Shown: one piece after another, positions 1 to 6,438 of the stretch
Numbering within the stretch: position 1 is the stretch's first letter
Layout of the letters: every line of letters starts with the position of its first letter
The notes under the pieces: generated by a model
The model's input: the letters and a program-made list of their open reading frames with translations, nothing else
Told to the model about the DNA's origin: nothing
The model's database searches: none
DNA from: Achromobacter mucicolens
GTDB taxonomy: Bacteria > Pseudomonadota > Gammaproteobacteria > Burkholderiales > Burkholderiaceae_B
Length of the DNA: 64,000 nucleotides
Assembly (NCBI RefSeq): GCF_902859725.1
Contig: NZ_CADIJP010000010.1
Span: 124,001 to 188,000 of the forward strand
Reading direction: 5' to 3'
Position numbers and translations under genes: made by a program

Positions 1-27
1 AGGGCTGCAACCTGGTGGACCGGATCG

Positions 28-135
28 CTAGGACGAGTGCCCCTTGGGAGTCCTAGACGCTGCGAGCAAGGGACGCAAATGAGCCTCTATCGAGGCCACA
101 TTTGAATCGCCGCTGGTGGCCAGCGCTGCGATTCA
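28..135. other. Cluster of three hairpins next to the minus-strand gene
   Basis: Three inverted repeats follow each other: CTAGGAC (28-34) with GTCCTAG (50-56), GCCTC (83-87) with GAGGC (92-96), and a compound hairpin where TGAATCG (103-109) pairs with CGATTCA (129-135) around CGCTGG/CCAGCG. None is followed by a T-run on either strand, so a simple intrinsic terminator is not supported. The cluster sits just beyond the 3' end of the gene at 146-460 and could be a Rho-dependent end, an RNA or an operator area. Confidence 0.4.
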
Positions 136-145
136 TGTGTGAAGG

Positions 146-460
146 TCAACGGGACTTACCCGTGCCATTGATTCCGCCGCCGGAGACAACGTGACCGCTT
201 GCCTTCGCAATTGAAGACCGCACCACGGTCGTAGCGGTGTTCACGGGTTGCGCCGACGTCTTGTCATTGGTGTGCGCAGGATTGGCGAACAAGTCGTTGG
301 ACAGCTTGAACAGACGCTTGGCGAGCTTGTTCCGGGCCTCAGGCCGAGTAGCCAGGTGCTCTAGGCGCGCCTTCGTCAGGTTTTTTCGCAGGTACTGACT
401 TTCGTCCCGCGTCAGTTCGCCAGTTTCTACAAACTTTTGGATCAGATCGTCTACGGACAT
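146..460 (-). CDS. Prophage hypothetical protein, 104 aa
   Basis: The function is not recognised. The start is supported by GGAGG six bases upstream of the ATG on the minus strand. The first 70 residues are charged and predicted helical; the last 35 are rich in Ser, Gly, Thr and Ala and look disordered. There is no signal peptide and no obvious helix-turn-helix. It is the only minus-strand gene in the prophage arm and is divergent from the early operon that begins at 602, a position where phages often carry immunity or accessory genes. Position alone does not establish a function. Confidence 0.6.
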   Translation of the reverse strand: MSVDDLIQKFVETGELTRDESQYLRKNLTKARLEHLATRPEARNKLAKRLFKLSNDLFANPAHTNDKTSAQPVNTATTVVRSSIAKASGHVVSGGGINGTGKSR

Positions 461-601
461 AGCCGCCTCCGTTGTTCGGTAGCTGATTCTAAGCCGCGTG
501 TCTGTATTGCGAACTGGAACCGTCAGGGGCGATGCAGACCAGATTCATCTGCCTGCGCCGTGACAGGACGCAGACACGTGAACAACAACTAAGGAGCCTA
601 C

Positions 602-805
602 ATGGCAACCCGCACTCCCCCGGCCCCGTTCAAGGCCACGGTTCGCAACGCCCGCACGAAGATGGAAATCCAAGGAACCATCCGGATCGGAGTTGTGCAT
701 TCCTTCTACATGGTCGACAGCCGCGAAGAGCGCGAAGCCATCCTTGAGGAAATGCGAGAGGTCCACGAAGAGTTGAATTCCCGGCCTGAGCGCTCGGCTG
801 CCTAA
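602..805 (+). CDS. Small prophage protein, 67 aa, first gene of the plus-strand series
   Basis: Unrecognised protein. AAGGAG lies eight bases before the ATG. The N-terminus is basic with several prolines; residues 40-67 are acidic and helical. It is the first plus-strand gene after the divergent region 461-601, so that region should hold the promoter of the early operon, although I could not pick convincing -35/-10 boxes there. A small hairpin (GCAGA/TCTGC, about 533-551) lies in the leader. Confidence 0.6.
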   Translation: MATRTPPAPFKATVRNARTKMEIQGTIRIGVVHSFYMVDSREEREAILEEMREVHEELNSRPERSAA

Positions 806-849
806 TCCCGCTTCTTTCAGGATTCATACCGATTAACAAGGAGAACGAG

Positions 850-1143
850 ATGATCGATCTGGAAGCAGTGTTTGAAAAGTTCGACGACGAGTACATCCTC
901 TTTGAGAGGATCGAGAACCCGGCGCACTCTCGGCCAGATGTGTGCGCGTTCATCATGCTTGACCGCCTTGTTCCCAGCGAGAAAAGCCGGGACATGGTTT
1001 GCTCTGCCGAGCACGACGAAATCTGGCTTGACGTTGACATCGAGGAACTTGCGCGAGTTGCCACTGAGGACGACGTTCTCTCGCTTGTGCGCTGCGGCGT
1101 GAGATTTGACACAGACATTCAATCTTTGGCCATGTTCGTCTAA
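850..1143 (+). CDS. Prophage hypothetical protein, 97 aa, acidic
   Basis: No family recognised. AAGGAG precedes the ATG by eight bases. The protein is strongly acidic (many Asp and Glu) with two Cys and no membrane segment. Small acidic early phage proteins are often inhibitors or DNA mimics, but nothing in the sequence proves that here. It lies 44 bases after the previous gene and 39 before the next, in the same direction, so co-transcription is likely. Confidence 0.6.
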   Translation: MIDLEAVFEKFDDEYILFERIENPAHSRPDVCAFIMLDRLVPSEKSRDMVCSAEHDEIWLDVDIEELARVATEDDVLSLVRCGVRFDTDIQSLAMFV

Positions 1144-1182
1144 CCCCTCCCTAATAGCAGCCCGAATGGCAAAGGAGAAGAT

Positions 1183-1368
1183 ATGCAGATCACTACCCAA
1201 CAAGCCGTAGCTGCGATGCAGAAGTACGGCGGCAACGGAATGCAGAAGCTGGCGGCGTGCTGGCTTGCGCTGGACTCGGACAAGCGGATGCGGCTGGAAC
1301 TGGCGTTCAACGCTGAATTCCAGAACTACCGTGAGATGGCCGAGCAGGAAAACCGGCAGGCAGCTTGA
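1183..1368 (+). CDS. Small prophage protein, 61 aa
   Basis: Unrecognised. AAAGGAG is followed by an ATG at good spacing. The sequence is helical with a Met- and Gln-rich N-terminus and a charged C-terminus; there is no signal peptide or membrane helix. It is the last clear gene before the 850-base gene-free stretch. A short hairpin (TCAGGGC/GCCCTGA, about 1378-1397) follows its stop codon directly but has no T-run. Confidence 0.55.
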   Translation: MQITTQQAVAAMQKYGGNGMQKLAACWLALDSDKRMRLELAFNAEFQNYREMAEQENRQAA

Positions 1369-1397
1369 ATACGCGCTCAGGGCCGCGCAAGCCCTGA

Positions 1398-1489
1398 ACC
1401 TCCAAGGATGCGGAGCCTTTTATTCATTCGTTCCGCGAAAAAGCGCATGAGTCCCACAGCAGTACCGGTGGCTCCGCATCCTTGGGGGT
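1398..1489. repeat. Long inverted repeat, 16-base perfect core, 52-base spacer
   Basis: CCAAGGATGCGGAGCC at 1402-1417 is the exact reverse complement of 1470-1485. With one G-U pair and three more pairs the arms reach 20 bases (1398-1417 and 1470-1489). On RNA this gives either a very stable long-range hairpin or an antisense/target pair. The right arm is the 5' edge of the C4-like RNA candidate, so the left arm may be its target. The left arm contains an AAGGA ribosome-binding-like sequence. Confidence 0.75.
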
Positions 1490-1605
1490 GAATGCGCAGG
1501 CTGATGCGTAACCAGCGTTCCCGAAAACTCCGAATGCCGGCACACGGCGCTAGGAAAGTAAGTTCGCTGGCATTGCTATGCCGGGATCAGCTCCGGTCAC
1601 CCCCA
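1470..1605 (+). ncRNA. Structured RNA candidate resembling phage C4 antisense RNA
   Basis: GGGGGTGA (1484-1491) pairs perfectly with TCACCCCC (1597-1604) and encloses at least two further hairpins: GCTG/CAGC near 1500-1515 and AATGCC/GGCATT between about 1533 and 1576. The unpaired edge GGCTCCGCATCCTTGG is complementary to 1402-1417. A multi-stem RNA of about 130 bases with an antisense segment, in a phage early operon, fits the C4 family (first known from the P1/P7 antirepressor operon). The family call rests on remembered consensus features and structure, not on a covariance search. Confidence 0.4.
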
Positions 1606-1674
1606 CCCAAATCTCCCTTGAAAGCGAATACCTGCCCGCTTGAAGACAGGTCAATCAAAGAAAAGGAAGATCAA

Positions 1675-1722
1675 ATGCGAAGTTGCCGATCAAAACTTGA
1701 GTCCTATATCGAACTGATCTGA
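1675..1722 (+). CDS. Possible 15-aa peptide downstream of the C4-like RNA
   Basis: A strong AAGGAAG lies five bases before an ATG that opens 15 codons and ends in TGA. A longer in-frame reading from 1492 would run through the structured RNA and is unlikely. In immunity operons with C4 RNA a short translated frame downstream is common, so this may be a regulatory or translation-coupling peptide. The short length makes coding uncertain. Confidence 0.3.
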   Translation: MRSCRSKLESYIELI

Positions 1723-1727
1723 TTCTT

Positions 1728-2200
1728 CGGCGCCGGCCGGGCTTAGGGGCGAATCCCCTAGCCATACGTAAGCAAGTCAATCTCCCTGGCGCCGTGCAAC
1801 AGTCGGCCGTAGCCCGTACGAAAACGGTGTCAATGCGGTGCGAGTCCGTTGAGCAGTGACGACGCCACGTACATATGGCGCAAGTCGGGAGGGTAGCCCG
1901 GCACTCTCAAGCGACGTGGTTGCGCTCACTGATGCGGTTCATCGGTCCGGACGACAGACGCTGACCGAACGTAGCCGCGTCCCTTGAGGGTATGCAGTAC
2001 GCCCAGGCGATGGGCTAAGGCGTCAGATAGCGATGTCGTAGCCAGAGCGGGACGAAGGCTGGCCCGGCGAATGTCTGGTTATGTCGATGCAGCCGAAAGC
2101 TATCAAGCCGGATTCGCACCCGGCACCCTCACCCCTCAAGCCCCCACTATTCCCCCTAATTCTCCCGTGCAGGGTATGCCGGGGGAGAGCGGGGGCTTAC
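1728..2200 (+). ncRNA. Gene-free, hairpin-rich stretch of unknown nature
   Basis: No convincing coding frame is seen over about 470 bases. Instead there are many inverted repeats: CGGCGCC (1728-1734) with GGCGCCG (1788-1794) enclosing a bulged nine-pair hairpin (1740-1763, loop CGAAT); GTGCAAC (1794-1800) with GTTGCGC (1919-1925); CGCCA/TGGCG near 1870-1890; GCCCA/TGGGC near 2009-2023; GCCGG/CCGGC near 2108-2125; and a C-rich/G-rich pair near 2139-2195. The density suggests a large structured RNA or a decayed RNA-gene cluster. I recognise no known RNA class. Confidence 0.35.
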
Positions 2201-2215
2201 CTGATTGGAGATCGT

Positions 2216-2671
2216 ATGGAAGACCACGTGCAAATCGACTGCAACGGCGCTACGTGGCTTGGCATGCGAGTAGCTGGTTGGACTTGGGAAGAGGACGCTT
2301 TCAGCCCTGACCAAGTACCTAGAGATAATGCCGTCCGCTGCTACGCCGACCATTGGTCTACGGGTCCGCACAATGCCGAACGCTTGTACCGAGAAAGTGA
2401 TGTAGCGGCTCTGTTATCAAAGCTACAAACAACTGGGCCGCACGCTCAGCAACCGCTTAGCCTTTCCAAAGCGATGCGCTCCCAGCCTGACAAAGTTGTT
2501 GTTTTGAGTAGGACAGTCCGAAGGGACGACGTGTTGCTCGAAGCCGTTCAGTTCATTCTGAAAACTTTCAAGGCAGACGAGGCACAGGGTTTCCGTAGCC
2601 GGGACCGCCAGTTTGCGATCAGCATATTAGAAGAAGCCCTCAAATCTCATCCCGCATCCAAGGAAGACTGA
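2216..2671 (+). CDS. Prophage hypothetical protein, 151 aa
   Basis: I place the start at 2216, where GGAG lies six bases upstream; an in-frame ATG at 2081 would add 45 Pro-rich residues translated from the structured non-coding stretch. The N-terminal part is rich in Trp, Asp and Glu; the C-terminal 45 residues form a charged helical segment containing RSRDRQFAISILEEAL. No signal peptide or membrane helix. The family is unknown. The next gene starts one base after its stop. Confidence 0.6.
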   Translation: MEDHVQIDCNGATWLGMRVAGWTWEEDAFSPDQVPRDNAVRCYADHWSTGPHNAERLYRESDVAALLSKLQTTGPHAQQPLSLSKAMRSQPDKVVVLSRTVRRDDVLLEAVQFILKTFKADEAQGFRSRDRQFAISILEEALKSHPASKED

Positions 2672-2672
2672 A

Positions 2673-2858
2673 ATGCGATTCGGCACCTTCGTTGATGAGA
2701 GGCGAGGCGATGGCGTGTTCGTCGCCTTTGGCCGCGTCCTATTAGCGCTGCGTTGGCGGTGGCATTTCTATGCAGTGAGGCCGCCGGGCAAGCCGGGGTA
2801 CTTCCGGCTGTATGTAGGCCCGCTAGAAATCGAAACCCGACCGTGGAGCTTGCCATGA
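2673..2858 (+). CDS. Small prophage protein, 61 aa
   Basis: It starts one base after the preceding stop, with AAGGAAG about ten bases upstream. The centre is rich in aromatic residues and Arg (RWRWHFYAVRPPGKPGYFRL) and could be a small DNA-binding or beta-rich domain; this is inference only. The next gene overlaps it by ATGA, which points to translational coupling. Family unknown. Confidence 0.6.
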   Translation: MRFGTFVDERRGDGVFVAFGRVLLALRWRWHFYAVRPPGKPGYFRLYVGPLEIETRPWSLP

Positions 2859-3187
2859 CCTCCCCTGTGAAACTCCCGCCGCTTCCTCCGATCCCGTGGA
2901 ATGTGCTCGGAGGCATAGCTAACGATTGCGTTAGTGCTGAAGCCATCCACGACTATGCCGCTGGCTACGCCGAGCAAGCAGTACGCGAAGCTCTGGAACA
3001 TGTCGTGCAGACCATAGAGCGCATGTCCCAAGAAGAGTTTGAACGACCGGGGTTGAAATGGCCGACCCACATGGCCTATCACCAAGCCATACAGAGCATA
3101 CGCGTCGTCATTCCTGGCTCTGGACATAAGCCCGCGCCTATGGACACAAGCTCTGGACATAGCGCCGAAAAGGACCCGCCATGCTAG
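2855..3187 (+). CDS. Prophage hypothetical protein, 110 aa
   Basis: The start at 2855 overlaps the previous stop as ATGA. A Pro-rich N-terminus is followed by a helical middle (residues about 25-85) and a short disordered tail. No motif recognised. The next gene begins within its last codons at 3181, so the pair are translationally coupled. Confidence 0.6.
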   Translation: MTSPVKLPPLPPIPWNVLGGIANDCVSAEAIHDYAAGYAEQAVREALEHVVQTIERMSQEEFERPGLKWPTHMAYHQAIQSIRVVIPGSGHKPAPMDTSSGHSAEKDPPC

Positions 3188-3279
3188 CCGCCCTCAAACA
3201 CATGCTGCACAACGCCTGGGCCATGCGCTGGTACTACGCAACCCTAATTATCCCGCTCGCGTGCGTAGTGGGGTGGTAG
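3181..3279 (+). CDS. Tiny membrane protein, 32 aa
   Basis: This frame overlaps the preceding stop by seven bases and is followed ten bases later by the next gene. The product is MLAALKHMLHNAWAMRWYYA at the N-terminus and then a hydrophobic stretch (about residues 20-31) ending in a Trp, which fits a single short membrane segment. No separate strong Shine-Dalgarno is seen, so it would rely on coupling. Similar tiny membrane proteins are frequent between phage early genes. Confidence 0.45.
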   Translation: MLAALKHMLHNAWAMRWYYATLIIPLACVVGW

Positions 3280-3288
3280 GAGATAGAG

Positions 3289-3615
3289 ATGGGATCAAGA
3301 TTCACCTTCGACCCGCCCCAGCACATCTACGACGAGAAGTACGCAGAAGTCGCCAAGGCCATCGAGGCGGATCTGTTCAAGTGGCGGCACCAGATCGTCG
3401 AAGAACTCGGGCAGGAGAACCACAACCCGGACGCCTGCGAGCTTTACCACTTCGCATCGGAGGCAGACAAGCCCGAGGTGATTCTCAGACAGGCCCATGA
3501 CGGGATCATGGGGCAAGCAGCCCAAGACATGGTGAAGCTGGCGATAGGCCAGCTTGCCGACTACCAAACAAAGAACTTTGTTCGCGGCTTCTGGCCGGAA
3601 TGGGAGAAAGAATGA
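3289..3615 (+). CDS. Prophage hypothetical protein, 108 aa
   Basis: GGAG lies about nine bases before the ATG. The protein is acidic and helical, rich in Trp, Gln and Glu, without Cys pairs beyond one residue and without a membrane segment. Family not recognised. The next gene overlaps its stop as ATGA. Confidence 0.6.
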   Translation: MGSRFTFDPPQHIYDEKYAEVAKAIEADLFKWRHQIVEELGQENHNPDACELYHFASEADKPEVILRQAHDGIMGQAAQDMVKLAIGQLADYQTKNFVRGFWPEWEKE

Positions 3616-3932
3616 CCGCCTCATACAAGCCTGGGCCGTGGACTGCTGAAGCCCCGAATCTTGACCCCGGATATGGCGAACTTGAGAAGGACTATTGGTC
3701 GATCCGAGCGCCTGGGCCTCAAGGTTGCATTTCCCATGAGCTAGCAAAGCTCAGCGGGTGGTCTCCGGAGAATGACGAACATACCGCCCGCCTTATGGCC
3801 GCCGCGCCTGACCTTCTTCAGGCTCTTGAAGCACTGTTGGATATGGATATCTCCTATCAGCGAGGGCCCAAAGTCCAAGAAGCCGAAAGCGCTGCTCGTC
3901 TTGCTGTTGCCAAAGCCCGAGGTGAGACATGA
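3612..3932 (+). CDS. Phage protein of the 'ARLMAAAPDLLQAL' type, 106 aa
   Basis: The start at 3612 overlaps the previous stop (ATGA). The C-terminal half contains DEHTARLMAAAPDLLQALEA followed by a helical segment ending in AARLAVAKARGE, a pattern seen very often in small proteins of proteobacterial phages and prophages. The biochemical role of that family is not known to me. The N-terminal half has a GPW and several Tyr/Trp and may form a small beta domain. The next gene overlaps it as ATGA. Confidence 0.65.
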   Translation: MTASYKPGPWTAEAPNLDPGYGELEKDYWSIRAPGPQGCISHELAKLSGWSPENDEHTARLMAAAPDLLQALEALLDMDISYQRGPKVQEAESAARLAVAKARGET

Positions 3933-4099
3933 AACGCCTACTGACCTTCCTCAAAATCCACGGCCTCACGATTCTTTTCGGGGCCGTTTTTATTACTGCC
4001 ACCTGCATTCTGCGTCCCACGCTCGACAAGTACGAAGAGGACCGGATTGCGAAGGAAGGTGGGACCAAATACGCGGCAGGTGAAAGCTATGCGCCGTGA
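3929..4099 (+). CDS. Small membrane protein, 56 aa
   Basis: It overlaps the previous stop as ATGA. Residues about 13-29 form one hydrophobic helix after a basic N-terminus, and the rest (about 25 residues) is charged, so an inner-membrane protein with one helix is likely. Function unknown; its position between hypothetical genes and the recombination genes gives no firm clue. Confidence 0.55.
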   Translation: MKRLLTFLKIHGLTILFGAVFITATCILRPTLDKYEEDRIAKEGGTKYAAGESYAP

Positions 4100-4155
4100 T
4101 GACGAAGCCGCCGCGCTGGCCTACCAGCAACAACTAGACGAACAGGAACAAGATC

Positions 4156-4806
4156 ATGAAACACAGCGAGTCAGTGAAGGCCATCGCCCCGGCGCTCTTG
4201 GCTGCCCAGAAGGCTACGGAGTTCGCCAAGAAGGACGCTACGAACCCGCATTTCAAGAACAAGTACGCTGACCTGCCCGCTGTCATTGAGGCGGTCAAAC
4301 CGGCTCTGAACGCCGCGGGCATCGTGTACATACAGACCGCCAGCCCGTCCGACGACAACCGCCTGCACCTGACGACGATGCTGATGCACGAGTCAGGCGA
4401 ATGGATCTCGGACACGCTGGTTATGCCGCTTCCAAAGCAAGACCCGCAAGGATATGGATCAGCGATGACCTATGCCCGTCGTTACGCTCTGGCGGCAATC
4501 ACCGGCGTCTACCAAGACGACGATGATGGCAACGCGGCGTCTGGTGCAGGGGAGAAAAAGACGCGCGTCTCCAAGCCCACTGCTGGTGCGCTGGAAAGCC
4601 TGAGCGAAGACGACCAGGCCAAGGCGCTGGATACGGCTGCAGTGATCCAGGCGAAGTTCGACGCTGAGGACGAATGGGAAGCCTTCGTTATTTGGGAAGA
4701 ATGCCCGGACGATCAGACATTCAAAATCGCTGTCTGGGACAAGCTGGATAGCAAATGCCGCGCTTCGATCAAGAAGCAAGTTGCGGCTGCCAAGGAGAAG
4801 AAATGA
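4156..4806 (+). CDS. erf: ERF-family single-strand annealing recombinase, 216 aa
   Basis: ERF proteins (named from phage P22 Erf) anneal complementary single strands for phage recombination and genome circularisation. The diagnostic features are present: NPHFKNKYADLPAVIEAVKP near residues 30-49, a GI...Q segment, and GSAMTYARRYALAAITGVYQ near residues 100-119, followed by an acidic run (DDDDG) and a Lys-rich C-terminal part. About 216 residues is the usual size. SSB follows with an ATGA overlap, so annealing protein and single-strand binding protein are made together. Confidence 0.9.
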   Translation: MKHSESVKAIAPALLAAQKATEFAKKDATNPHFKNKYADLPAVIEAVKPALNAAGIVYIQTASPSDDNRLHLTTMLMHESGEWISDTLVMPLPKQDPQGYGSAMTYARRYALAAITGVYQDDDDGNAASGAGEKKTRVSKPTAGALESLSEDDQAKALDTAAVIQAKFDAEDEWEAFVIWEECPDDQTFKIAVWDKLDSKCRASIKKQVAAAKEKK

Positions 4807-5216
4807 GCAATGACCTGAACCGGTGCGAATTCATCGGAAGGCTGGGCAAAGATCCTGACGTGCGGTATGCCCCTGATGGTGGGGCAATCTGCAACTTCTC
4901 TTTGGCGGTCGGTTGGAAGACTTCCGGCAAGGAAGGCACCGAATGGGTCCGCGTAGTCGCCTTTGGCAAGCTCGGGCAGATTTGCGCGGACTACCTGACC
5001 AAGGGAAAGCAGGTCTATGTTTCCGGGCGCATGACGACGCGCAAATGGACTGACAAGGACAGCGGCCAGGATCGCTACAGCACTGAAATCGTTGCGGACC
5101 AGCTTCAGATGCTCGGCGGCAAGAACGACGAATCTGAGCAGCGCCCGGCATCTAAGCCCGCAGCGCGCCAAGCAGCACCCAGCACCAGCGACGACGATTC
5201 GGAAATCCCCTTCTGA
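4803..5216 (+). CDS. ssb: Single-stranded DNA-binding protein, 137 aa
   Basis: The start at 4803 overlaps the ERF stop. The OB-fold begins with the typical NRCEFIGRLGKDPDVRYAPDG and continues through WVRVVAFGKLGQICADYLTKG and the VSGRM strand. After about residue 105 comes a Pro/Ala-rich linker and the acidic C-terminal tip DDDSEIPF, which in bacterial SSBs recruits partner proteins. It should coat single strands during phage replication and recombination with ERF. It is shorter than chromosomal SSBs, as usual for phage copies. Confidence 0.93.
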   Translation: MSNDLNRCEFIGRLGKDPDVRYAPDGGAICNFSLAVGWKTSGKEGTEWVRVVAFGKLGQICADYLTKGKQVYVSGRMTTRKWTDKDSGQDRYSTEIVADQLQMLGGKNDESEQRPASKPAARQAAPSTSDDDSEIPF

Positions 5217-5221
5217 TCCCC

Positions 5222-5274
5222 GGCAGCTCCCAGCACAACCCACCTGGAACCCGCAGCATCCGCTGGGGGCTGCC
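5222..5274 (+). other. Strong hairpin between ssb and the next gene
   Basis: GGCAGCTCCCAGC (5222-5234) pairs with GCTGGGGGCTGCC (5262-5274) over 13 positions with a single G-U pair and a 27-base loop. No T-run follows, so it is not a standard intrinsic terminator. It could be a processing site, protect the upstream erf-ssb mRNA or control the next start, whose GGAGG lies just 13 bases downstream. Confidence 0.6.
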
Positions 5275-5298
5275 ACCCTATTCCTTGGAGGTATGCAA

Positions 5299-5448
5299 AT
5301 GACAACGCACCTATGGGTAATTGAGGTGAAGGCCGTCACTGGATGGGAATTCATAGATACCGGAGAAACCCGCGCCAAGGCTCGTTACCTCCAAAAGACT
5401 GCCTACGACAGGATCAAGACCCGCATCCGCAAGTACGTCCCCGCCTAA
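5299..5448 (+). CDS. Small prophage protein, 49 aa
   Basis: GGAGG is eight bases before the ATG at 5299; an ATG at 5293 is too close to it. The protein begins MTTHLWVIEV and ends RIRKYVPA, a layout common in tiny phage proteins that may form a small beta-alpha domain. No specific function is recognised. Confidence 0.6.
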   Translation: MTTHLWVIEVKAVTGWEFIDTGETRAKARYLQKTAYDRIKTRIRKYVPA

Positions 5449-5458
5449 CGGAGCAGAT

Positions 5459-5623
5459 ATGGACCTAGCGCAACAACTCGAGCAAGCCGACGCCGACCGC
5501 GTTGACGGCATCACGACCGACAAGCAGTACATGGAGCGCCGTGCCGAGATTGTGGCGCGGGCTCTGGATTACGACGACCTGATTATGCAAGCCAAGGAGC
5601 GTGCGCTCCTGAGGGGGATGTGA
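5459..5623 (+). CDS. Small acidic prophage protein, 54 aa
   Basis: GGAG precedes the ATG by seven bases. The frame overlaps the next gene by one base (TGATG). The product is helical and highly charged (many Asp, Glu, Arg), with no membrane segment; a short coiled coil is plausible. Unknown function. Confidence 0.55.
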   Translation: MDLAQQLEQADADRVDGITTDKQYMERRAEIVARALDYDDLIMQAKERALLRGM

Positions 5624-5781
5624 TGGATAGCTACGAAATTCCTGATCCTGATGAAGCCATTCTCGAACGCTGGCTGATCCGATGGGGCCTCCTAGGCGTG
5701 ATCGCTGGCCTCGTGATGCTGAACGTCGGCATCTTCTACCTGTGGCGATACGCCCTGTCCTTCTTCTACCCTGGAGCGTGA
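5623..5781 (+). CDS. Small membrane protein, 52 aa
   Basis: The start overlaps the previous stop by one base. An acidic N-terminus (about 16 residues) is followed by a hydrophobic helix (about residues 21-47) with Trp and Tyr at its end, so a one-helix inner-membrane protein with the N-terminus inside is likely. It is the third small membrane protein in this operon. Function unknown. Confidence 0.55.
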   Translation: MDSYEIPDPDEAILERWLIRWGLLGVIAGLVMLNVGIFYLWRYALSFFYPGA

Positions 5782-5785
5782 ACAA

Positions 5786-6436
5786 ATGACACAACAATGG
5801 AAGCCGATTGAATCAGCGCCGAAGGACGGCACCGGCATTCTCGGCTACTGGAATGATGGCAGACTTCACGACTGCAACTTTCGCGCGGTGAAGTTCCATC
5901 GCGGCGCATGGTGGGAAACTAATGAGGACTACAAAGTCCGTCAGCCCACGCACTGGATGCCGCTCCCCGCCGCTCCTGGCACCCCTCCCTCCAGCGCACA
6001 GGACGATGCGAAGGACGAGAAGTTCATTCAGGCCGCTGTCGACCACGCCACCGAGCCTCTCCGAAGGCTGGGCGAGTACCTTTCTCGTGTGCTGGACGAG
6101 GATCAATGGGCCATAGCTGAAAGCATGATTCTTGGCGCTCGCAACAACGCGCCGACGAATGAGCGATCGATGTATGAAGCGTGGGAACGCACGCGCGCAG
6201 GCTACCCGTTCGCGAGACAGTTCGCCAATCTGATGTGGGAAGCATGGCAGGCCCGCGCCTCCGTTGCCGCTCCCGCTGCCGGCGATGCGCGGATGCTGGA
6301 ATTCGTGCGCGAGGTTGCGCAGCAAAAGCCCGAGAAGCCGGACTACTGGAGCAGTTGCGGACAGTGCGCGTCGAATATCAGCCAAGCGAGCGATCTGCTG
6401 GATGGGATTGCAGCCTCTCAGCAGCAGGGGGGGTAG
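5786..6436 (+). CDS. DUF551-like prophage protein, 216 aa
   Basis: The N-terminal 70 residues have the DUF551 pattern: WKPIESAPKDGT at residues 5-16, a central WW pair and PTHWMPLP near residues 55-62. Such domains are very common in phage early regions, and their function is unknown. Residues about 80-216 are a separate helical, charged region with several Cys near the C-terminus (WSSCGQCAS). It starts four bases after the preceding gene and is followed two bases later by the transglycosylase-like gene. Confidence 0.7.
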   Translation: MTQQWKPIESAPKDGTGILGYWNDGRLHDCNFRAVKFHRGAWWETNEDYKVRQPTHWMPLPAAPGTPPSSAQDDAKDEKFIQAAVDHATEPLRRLGEYLSRVLDEDQWAIAESMILGARNNAPTNERSMYEAWERTRAGYPFARQFANLMWEAWQARASVAAPAAGDARMLEFVREVAQQKPEKPDYWSSCGQCASNISQASDLLDGIAASQQQGG

Positions 6437-6438
6437 AC

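Noticed and set aside
1492-1674. Longer reading of the small frame at 1675, starting at 1492
   Set aside because: It would translate the structured C4-like RNA segment, has no Shine-Dalgarno, and its product is Arg-rich without family features.
1728-2110. tRNA genes or a group I/II intron in the structured phage stretch
   Set aside because: Some T-arm-like pieces occur, but no complete cloverleaf, intron core or intron-encoded protein could be assembled.
4089-4271. Frame starting MRRDDEAAALAYQQQLDEQE before erf
   Set aside because: It overlaps erf by more than 110 bases in another frame; only the first 20 codons look protein-like.
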